A DNA stretch of 64,000 nucleotides, taken from contig JBBMOL010000195.1 in assembly GCA_037954665.1 (NCBI GenBank), positions 1,235,088 to 1,299,087 on the forward strand. The letters are read 5' to 3'. Below the pieces are notes generated by a model. It saw nothing but the letters and a program-made list of their open reading frames with translations. It made no database searches and had not been told where the DNA came from. The translations under genes were made by a program, and so were the position numbers. This document shows positions 56,961 through 64,000 of this stretch, one piece after another. The stretch's first letter is position 1, and each line of letters opens with the position of its first letter. This stretch comes from Laguncularia racemosa. Its lineage: Eukaryota > Streptophyta > Magnoliopsida > Myrtales > Combretaceae.

Positions 56961-57718
56961 GTCTTTTCATGATGGCTTCCGGAATAAAAAATTTTCATTC
57001 CAAAACGAGGGGGAAAAAGAAATTAAACCTGAATTTCCCATGTCCCTTTAAAGGGTTTAAAGGGGTTTTAGCAACAAATTTTTGTAGACCTTTAGGAGCC
57101 ATGAGGAATTTTTTTAAAAACCCCCAACCCTTAGAGCACAAAATTTTTCAGGACATAGATGTGCCAACCTTTAAAAGGATTCTGGTTTTCCCTTTGTTAG
57201 AAAGAGCAAAAAACCAGAAAGGGCTAAACTGGTTTTTGGGGCAGTAGTGTTCACCTTTTTGAGGTACTAGAGGCTCATGAAATAGTTGAGTAAACCCTTG
57301 GAGGATTCTAAGGGTCAAAAATCAGATGAGCCCATCATCAGAAAAGCCCCAAAATATTTTGAGGACAGTTGTGTTTTCCCCTTTTGAGGTTTTAAAAGGG
57401 GTAAGTGAGCCCGTTAGGCCAATCATTTTGAGGGCCATAAGGATCCAGCGCCAATAAATAAGTTAGAAAAGGAGAAAATAAAATTCAGTGGGAACGGGTT
57501 GAGATAGAGGAGCCCCTTCAGTGGATAATGGGTCATTATTTGTGTTGCAGATGAGATACATCCAAGAAATGGAGGAGAGAAAACAATCACCCCCTATGGT
57601 ATTTTAGATATTGGGATTCTGTAGTGATACTTCTTCAAGTGGCTTGCTAGGAGGAAATAGAGTCTCTACTACATTTGATTTATCATATTTGAGGACAATC
57701 TTTTTTAGGCCGAGGAGA
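56961..57718 (+). pseudogene. Collapsed internal remainder and Pol tail of element A
   Basis: 56969-57247 is an open plus-strand frame of 92 residues without a recognised domain. 57535-57718 matches the tail of element G (61745-61926): GTGTTGCAGATGAGATACAT, then the block before the purine tract CGAGGAGA. Long purine and T runs suggest decay or consensus error. Confidence 0.45.
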
Positions 57719-58754
57719 TGATAAGAATCAAAATCCAACAAAACCTATCATTAGGGCAAGAATCAAAGATTTCAAATCTTGGCAATGAGGGCCCATTTTG
57801 AGAAAATCAACCAGGAATATTTGTCTACTAACCTTTTTTTCTCTTATTCATGTATTATATATTTCAACAGGAACACTTATCATCCTTTACAGGGCGATGG
57901 ACAAACTTACTCAAACTCAGCTTGTGGGTTATCCATGGACCGACCTAAACCGACAATAAGCTGGGTCGACGAATCTTATTGAAGAATTGCATGTTAAAGA
58001 CTATTTTTACTTGTAATTTTATTTTCTTTGGACTATTTATATTGTAATTTTTTTGGGACACTTTTCAATTGCTTGTAATTATGTTTTTAAGACCAGCTAC
58101 GCTAAAAGTGGCATAATTGTAATTTTGTAAACTTTTTAAACCCTGAAGGGAGCAAGTATAAATACTTGCTTAAGTAAGGTTTTTAGGAGAGAATTTTCAT
58201 AATAGACTTCACATATTACATGAAAGGGTTAGGGTTTCTTCTATTCATTTACTCTTATCAATTTCAATCCTAAGAATTGGAATTATGGCGAATGCAACAA
58301 GGGGAAATTGTGAGTTATATCAATTTCTTATTATTGTTTTCTTTTCATCTGTAATGAGTCATATCTAGGGTTGGATTGAAGTCTTCTTGGTCAGATTTGA
58401 TTGCATTTGTAATCAAATTATTATTTTTAATTGATTGGTTTTTAGCACTTGTTAATTACCTTCAATATTTACTTCATTTGAGCCGTGAATCAATCCTTTT
58501 GGAAGGTGGAATTATGATAATTGTTCTTGTTGAATTTGGTATTATTTCACGTGGTATTCAAGAGTATTAGTGATCTTCATTGAGGAATATATCATTGTGA
58601 TATTTCATTTCATGGAATATATCATTCGAATCAACTATCGCATTTAGGGTTCACTATAACAATACTGCTCCAAATTGAATCGAATTGACCTTGTCTTTTG
58701 GGGATTATTAGTGGGATTATTTTACTTGTGCTTAATTCCCATTTAGGCACATCA
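57719..58754 (+). repeat. LTR shared by two internal regions (3' LTR of element A)
   Basis: A 1036-bp LTR, TGATAAGAATCAAAATCCAA to TTAGGCACATCA. It is preceded by a purine tract (CGAGGAGA) as a 3' LTR should be, and also followed by a primer-like site (58760-58771) as a 5' LTR should be. Confidence 0.82.
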
Positions 58755-58759
58755 TAATT

Positions 58760-58771
58760 TGGTATTAAAGC
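58760..58771 (+). other. Primer-binding site after the shared LTR
   Basis: TGGTATTAAAGC, two changes from TGGTATCAGAGC, 5 bp after the LTR. Confidence 0.6.
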
Positions 58772-59174
58772 AGCACATACTTGGTTCATTTCAATATTGA
58801 TCACATGGTGTTGTGGAATTGGTTATAGATCTGAGAATTGACGCCATTGTTCATGTGATTGGAAGCTAATTTGATTGACACTGTCTAATTGTTTTTCAAA
58901 TTGGTTTTGCATGTGCTTAATCTTGGTTTTATGATGGGAAAAATTCTGGCACTGTAAACCCTTTTCAGAACCCAATCTGGATGTTTGACCAAATTGCTCA
59001 TCTTTTATCTTATGTTTTTATTTCTAATAAACTTTGAGAATAATCTTACAGGTACAATTAAAATATCTCCATGGGATGCCAAAATGTCCTAAAAAACTTT
59101 AGTTGGACACAAGACATTTTTGGGTAACAATCAAAGGCTCGCTGCGATTGTTCTCTATTCTGAGGCATTGGATC
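58772..59174 (+). other. Leader fragment and unassigned segment
   Basis: 58772 to about 58935 is leader, matching 47329-47500. About 58936-59174 matches none of the other leaders; it has a possible splice-acceptor-like TCTTACAGGT at 59043-59052 followed by 120 bp that is open in one frame apart from one stop (59086-59088). Its origin is unknown. Confidence 0.4.
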
Positions 59175-59940
59175 ATGAAGATTTATGTTTTTTTGTATCT
59201 TGAAAATGTTTATTGAACTATTTTGGTTGTTTTTTTGGTTTTGAGACATTTTTATTTCCATGTAACTTTCATTTAGGGTTAGCCACCTTAAAATGGCAAA
59301 CTTGTAATTTTGAGCACTTTTTAACACCTAGAAGTAGCAAGTAAAAATTTACTTGTTTAAGAGAGGGTTTAGGGAGTTATTTTTGCAGAACAACACTCTC
59401 TTTTCACGTGTGAATTAGGGTTCATACCTTGGTTCCAACTCTTATCAATTTCAATTCCAAGACTTGAAATTGTGGCGAGTGAAAACATCTTGAAATTGTG
59501 AGTTATTTCATTTCTTTTGTTGTGATTTTTTTTCTTCTCTAGTGTGTTGTATCTAGGGTTGATTTGAGATAGTTCTTGGTCAGATTTACATCTTATTGTA
59601 CACGAATTCTTGTGTTTAATTGAAGTACTTATCTTTTGATTTGGGATCATCATTGAAAGTTACACTTGAAAACGTGATTTTCACCATTTAGAAAAGGGAT
59701 CTTCCTTCACGGTTTTCTTTGTCAATTTGAGGCTTAATTTGAGTGGATTATATGACATTAGAGTGTTATTAGAAGGAATTTTCTTTGGGGTATTCTGATT
59801 ATATTATTAGTTGATTGAATATCATCATTTCAACATTAGGGTTCATTTGAAAAGTGCCATTTTGGATCCGTTTTTGCCTAGACTTGAGATATCTTTTCTT
59901 AAGTCTTTTGGATGTTTTTTTAAAGGTGATTAACACATCA
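59175..59940 (+). repeat. 5' LTR of element G, left end missing
   Basis: Matches the second two-thirds of the family LTR (TTTAGGGTTAGCCACCTTAA, GCACTTTTTAACACC, GGTTTAGGG) and ends TTAACACATCA. Confidence 0.75.
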
Positions 59941-59946
59941 TCTTTT

Positions 59947-59958
59947 TGGTATCAGAGT
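59947..59958 (+). other. Primer-binding site, initiator-Met (element G)
   Basis: TGGTATCAGAGT, 11 of 12 matches, 6 bp after the LTR. Confidence 0.8.
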
Positions 59959-61238
59959 TTTAAGGTTAAGAGGAGGGATTGTTGAATTTGAGATTTTTGA
60001 TCCTTATATTGTTATCTTCCTATTGCCGTGAGTTGCTTATGGTTAAGAGGAGGAATTGTTGCAATTAGGATTGTCCTTTTTTTCCATCTTGCCGTAAGTT
60101 AATTGAAGGTATTTGAGAAGGGTTTTTTTGATTGAAGTTTTGGGAATTGAAAGTTTTTGGTATTACCTTTGTAAACCAAATTGCAAGGGAGTGGAAATTC
60201 GGATCAAGTGAATGTATTTTTTTGTTGTTGTTACCTTCATGTTTACGTGATTGATCCTTGTTGAAATTGAGGATTAATTGAATTGTTTGTATTGGTACTA
60301 ATTGGCGTGAGTATCTTACTTGGGAAGTTGAAACTTGTTGTTGTAGAAGTGGACATCTTGTTGTAATTTTTTGTCTTGACTTCACCGTGAAGGAGAGGAA
60401 GGTAGTGCAATTTCGGAAGTGCAAATTGTGTAGGAAGGGAATTGTGTTTGTTTTTGCATTGTTGAATTAAAAAATTGTGGAGGATATTTGCAATTTTTCC
60501 AGATTTGATTAGTGTGTAAGAAGGAAGTTATTTGATTTCAAAACAAGCATTAAGAGTGAAGGAGTTAATTATGCTTGTTTGAATTTGAAAATTTGCTTCT
60601 TACCAAATGTGGAGGAGTTGCAATAGTAAAGTGAATTGATTTTCAAATTTAATGCTGCCTTTTATGTTTATTTCGGTTGAAGAATGTTATACAAGTGGGA
60701 AATGCACTGTGATTGAGTAGGGGGCATATATGGTGTTGTGTTGTGCAAATTGGGAAGTGAAAGTGTATAATTTCCGGGATTTGAATTGTGTGGAAGAAAA
60801 GGAAACAATTTGAATTGAAACCAATCCATTTACTTCAAGTAGTTAAGAGTGGTATTGATTATATTTCTTTTGAATTTGAAATTGATTCTTACCATTTGTG
60901 GCAAAGTTGCATTAAGGTTGTCACTTGTGAATTGTTGCCGTGTATGTATGTAAGTTGCGGTGGAAGTGGAGTGTATAGTTGTTGTTGTCGTTTCTTGTTG
61001 TTGTTGCCATTTAAAGGAGCATTTTAGTTAGTTTTGTTTGTTGTTTACCGTGGAAGTGAAGAGTTGCACATATTATTGTTGCGTGAATTTATTGTGTTGT
61101 ATGTAAAGTGTATAAGTGGCGGAGTGGGTTGGTTTTTGGCGGTGAATTGTTTTTGTGAAGCAAGTGTGCTACAATTTTTAGACATTACATTGGTACATCA
61201 AAAAGATTGCATCCACAAAAAAAGTCTATTAATTTGTT
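59959..61238 (+). other. Leader of element G
   Basis: A T/G-rich 1.3-kb leader with TTGTTGTTG repeats (60980-61010). No gene is supported; minus-strand frames are shadows. Confidence 0.55.
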
Positions 61239-61250
61239 GTGAATGGAGGA

Positions 61251-61733
61251 ATGAGTGATGTAGCATATAGTCGAATTGGTGGAGGTCAGGGTTCTAATGT
61301 TGCAGGTGGGGGGACCTTAGATGAACAACTTCGGGACCTTAGAAAACTTGTTACTACATTAGCAACAAGGACTGATAGGATGACATTGCCACCACCACCC
61401 GTGGTACACCTTCAGGAGCCACCTAGAGCAAAGGGGGATTATCATGCTCTTAGAGAAGATAGAGTTGGTAATTTTGGACTTAAACCATTCCCAAAAATGG
61501 AATTTAGACCACCTAGAGCTCAAATGTGCCCGAGCTACAAATGCCTTCACTTGAAGATAAGGGTTCCACAGATGAAAGATGTCAAAAAACCACTGTGCCA
61601 ACCTTCAGAGGTTTCTGAAGGTAATGATCAGTTGGACCAATTGTTAAAGACTCTAAGGATCAGCATAACAGGGATGGTCAAAGGAAACAAACTCGTTGGG
61701 AAAGTGTTAGTAGAGGAAACATCAGTCGTTTAA
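61251..61733 (+). pseudogene. gag remnant (element G)
   Basis: The frame opens with ATG at 61251, just after the leader. It has a Gly-rich start, a helical stretch LDEQLRDLRKLVTTLATRTD that could form a coiled coil, then TLPPPPVVHLQEPPRAKGDY. After about 61490 the frame no longer resembles gag, and the Pol tail begins soon after 61733, so the gag body and most of pol have been deleted. Gag identity is inferred from position and the match to element B; no zinc knuckle is present. Confidence 0.5.
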
Positions 61734-61744
61734 AGAGTCCTTGT

Positions 61745-61926
61745 TTTTGTTACAGGAAGGGTACATCCTAGAGATGGAGGAAAGAAAAAAAAATCATCTA
61801 CTATAGTATTTCAGATATTGGGATTCTGTAGGATACTCCTTCAGATGGATTACTTTTTGGAAACAGAGTCTCTGCTGCATTTGAACTGCAAGATTTGAGG
61901 TCAAATCTTTTTGAGGTCCAAGGAGA
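61745..61926 (+). pseudogene. Pol tail and purine tract (element G)
   Basis: GTTACAGGAAGGGTACATCC, then codons equivalent to the Pol C-terminus (AFELQDLRSNLFEVQGDD-like) up to the purine tract CCAAGGAGA and the LTR start. It is shared with elements A and B. Confidence 0.6.
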
Positions 61927-62838
61927 TGATGGGAATCAAAATCCGACAAGACCTATCATTAGGACAAAAAATTGAAGGATTTCAAATCTTGGCAATGAGG
62001 GGGCCCCTTTCAAGCAGATCAACCTCGGAATAAATTATTATTCTACCTCTTTTATCTTATTATGGAATTGTATTTTCCAACAGGTATGCTTATTTGGTTT
62101 CACAAGGCGATGGATAAACTCACTAAGACTCTCTTGTAGGTTATCTATGGACCGACCTGACGGTGATGAGTTGAACCGACGGATTTTCCCTCATGAAGCT
62201 AACCTACCGAAGATTATTTTCTTTTCTTGTAATTTATGTTTGAACCATTTATTTTGTAAGCTTTATGGGACATTTTTTTTGGTTGTATTTTACCTTTAGG
62301 ATCGGCCACCCTATATTTGGGATAGTTGTGATTTTTTAGTCATTCTAACCCTAAAGGGTGCAAGTATAAATACTTGCAAATTAGGGTTTTTTTAGGAGCT
62401 TTTTGAACTTTTTAGAAAATACACCCCCCTTTTCCGTGAGAGAGAGTGGACTCTTTCAAGCATTTGCTCTTATCAATTTCCTTAGTGAAATTTTTGGCGA
62501 GTTGACTTGGATTTGTTGTGTGTTATATCAACAAATTACAAGTTGATCCTAATTCCAAACTAGTGAGTCATATCTGGTGAGGATTTAGTTATTTTTTGTA
62601 CTTTTGTTCTTATGAAATTTGGGTTCTAATTTCGAAATTTGAAAGCACCTTTGAATTGAATTTGAATACCATTTCGTTTTCCCTTCTAGCAATCGTCCCT
62701 TTGATAAATTGTAATTCATCACAATTTCGGAATTTCATTTGGAATATTGAGGTATTTCCCCTTTTTGTGGCATGATACTTCATAGCCATTTCCCCTTCAA
62801 TTTGATTGTGCTTGAATTTCCCCTTTTAGGCACATCAT
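61927..62838 (+). repeat. 3' LTR of element G
   Basis: A 912-bp LTR, TGATGGGAATCAAAATCCGA to TTTTAGGCACATCA. It has the core-promoter stretch AGTATAAATACTTGC (62362-62376), followed by AATTAGGGTTT, which is the best TATA region of the family. Confidence 0.82.
62365..62372 (+). promoter_or_regulatory. TATA box of the TGATARGAATC LTR (element G 3' LTR)
   Basis: TATAAATA between GCAAG and CTTGC, that is GCAAGTATAAATACTTGC, an imperfect palindrome around the TATA box. The same arrangement is at about 58155 (AGCAAGTATAAATACTTGCT) and, on the minus strand, near 3160-3175 and 4520-4533. Confidence 0.6.
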
Positions 62839-64000
62839 TTTAGGCACATAAAAAACAAACCCATTCCTTCATGTAATCCCATCAAATTCATAGTAGAAAA
62901 AAATGATTAACATTAATCTTTAATTAAAAATGGATTAAATCAAATTAGGCGACGATGGGTGAGGGTTAAGTTATACGTGTTAATCCACAAGTCAATTTTA
63001 TGAAACTCGATCCCCTCTAAGCTTATTTAAAGTTGCCTATAAATACCATAGAAGCACTAGAAACCAAAGGAGGCTAAAAAAACACAAAAACATGCCACTA
63101 TAAGTCATATTCCAAAAGCCCCATTCAAGACCCATTTTCTTGCCATTAATCGCCATGTTGACTAATGAAACACCAATACACACAAAATACACACCTCCAT
63201 TTAGGCATCAATCAAAACTTAACAACCCCCCGATTTAGGAACGTCAGCTCTGTAATTTGATAAACCCTGAAAGTAACCACCTATAGATGCCCGTAACCAT
63301 CACTTGTCGACTACCCTTAAACCACTACTATAGGCTAGTTTTAGAGATAGCTGATGTTGATTCGTATTCTACAACCTTAAAAATCTAAGGTACCACGCCT
63401 TAGCTGCCTTTAACAATGACATGAATGGGTACAAAAGATTTGTAGTAACTACCATGCCCATAGCAACCCATGCCCATGGAATCAACCTGTGATCAAACCC
63501 GCAATCCAACCGCGACCTGATCTATACTCATTCAACCTAAGGTCTTAGTTAATGTAAAATGGTTTTATTTTTTATTTTTTTTTTTCTTTCAATTTTTAAT
63601 ATGTTTTTTTCTTTTTTTTCATTTTTAGTTTAGGAAAAATTAAAATAATGAAATTCGAGTACCCATCAGGTTATTGTGGTATATACTATCACCTGATGGT
63701 GAAAAATAAAAAAACTAAAGAAATTAATTAAATAAAAGTGTTTAATAAAAAAATATAAAAAATAAAATAAATAAATAATTTGTTTAAGCTAAGATCTTAT
63801 AAATAAATAAATAAACAAAAAAGTAAGAAAAAGAAAAATTTAGAAAATCTAAATAAAATAAGTAAAAATCTTTAGGTAAATAAAATTTTAGAAACAAAAA
63901 TTCAATAAAAAATGAAAATGATAAAAATATAAAAAAATAAGTTTTTCTTTGTTAATATAAAGTATTTAATTAAATTTTTAGTTATAAATAGTAAAAAAAA
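62839..64000. other. Right flank, no gene seen
   Basis: 62850-63540 is moderately AT-rich. CCTATAAATACC at 63034-63045 could be a promoter, but no open frame follows. 63540-64000 is almost only A and T, with T runs and AAATAAATAAAT repeats. I recognise neither an LTR nor a gene; an unidentified element may start or end here. Confidence 0.45.

Larger units (their letters stand above)
37345..58754 (+). mobile_element. Element A: plus-strand element interrupted by elements C and D
   Basis: The 5' LTR starts at 37345 (TGATAGAATACAAAATCTGA), is broken at about 37686 by element C, resumes at about 46484 and ends at 47310. A perfect primer site follows. The leader (47329-48213) is broken by element D and continues from 55632. 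A protease remnant (about 56640-56960) and a Pol tail (57540-57718) precede the LTR at 57719-58754. RT and integrase have been lost. No target duplication is found, partly because the right LTR is itself followed by a primer site. Reconstructed without inserts the element is about 5.2 kb. Confidence 0.7.
59175..62838 (+). mobile_element. Element G: short plus-strand element, 5' LTR truncated
   Basis: A 5'-truncated LTR (about 59175-59940), primer site (59947-59958), leader (to about 61238), gag remnant (61251-61733), Pol tail (61745-61926) with purine tract, and a complete 3' LTR (61927-62838). Protease, RT and integrase are missing, so it is an internal-deletion derivative, as elements F and B are. 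The next bases after the 3' LTR are TTTTAGGCACAT, a partial echo of the LTR end; no target duplication can be named because the left end is lost. Confidence 0.75.

Noticed and set aside
63034..63045. CCTATAAATACC as promoter of a host gene
   Set aside because: No open frame or recognisable transcript follows within the window.

Overview
This window is eukaryotic plant repeat DNA. I see no intact host gene, rRNA gene, tRNA gene or CRISPR array. Nearly everything that can be identified is LTR retrotransposon sequence of the Ty3/gypsy order, inserted into one another. The plant assignment rests on Athila-type gag/protease/pol reading frames, an Athila tRNA-Asp primer site, plant chromovirus-type reverse transcriptase and integrase remnants, and initiator-Met primer sites. 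I cannot name the species.

Layout. 1-390 is the end of an LTR cut by the window edge. 391-1.8 kb is low-complexity and AT-rich DNA. 1.8-3.6 kb is a truncated minus-strand element (E) with one LTR. 4039-7385 is a compact minus-strand element (F) with both LTRs and the target duplication TTATG; it sits inside a roughly 570-bp sequence whose uninterrupted duplicate lies at 8641-9210. 9545-29645 is an Athila-type element (element 1) with target duplication AAAGC; its gag-protease region is split by a second, younger element of the same family (element 2, 12369-22553, target duplication AAACT). 29.65-30.55 kb is non-element DNA with a 179-bp tandem duplication and a 90-bp inverted repeat.

30.56-62.84 kb is a heavily decayed pile of a second LTR family, whose LTRs run from TGATARGAATC to GCACATCA and which uses an initiator-Met primer site. 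Element B (30555-about 34812) ends in a tail-to-tail inverted LTR fragment (to 35261). Element A (37345-58754) has element C inserted in its 5' LTR and minus-strand element D inserted in its leader. Element A's downstream LTR is flanked by a polypurine tract on one side and a primer site on the other, so it belongs to a chain of elements. Element G (59.18-62.84 kb) follows. 62.84-64.0 kb has no recognisable gene.

How the parts work together. In elements 1 and 2 the LTR carries the promoter (TATA box), tRNA-Asp primes minus-strand synthesis, and gag-protease-RT-RNase H-integrase lie in one transcriptional unit. A 1.4-1.6-kb non-coding tract with conserved hairpins, but no recognisable env, precedes the polypurine tract. 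Neither copy can make its full protein set: both carry nonsense and frameshift lesions, and 8 of the 9 nonsense codons I compared are C-to-T or G-to-A changes, as expected for methylated, silenced DNA. The catalytic motifs (protease DLGAS, RT FMDD, integrase D-D-35-E) are still readable. Long homopolymers and dense indels at 30.5-57 kb may reflect age, poor consensus sequence, or both.
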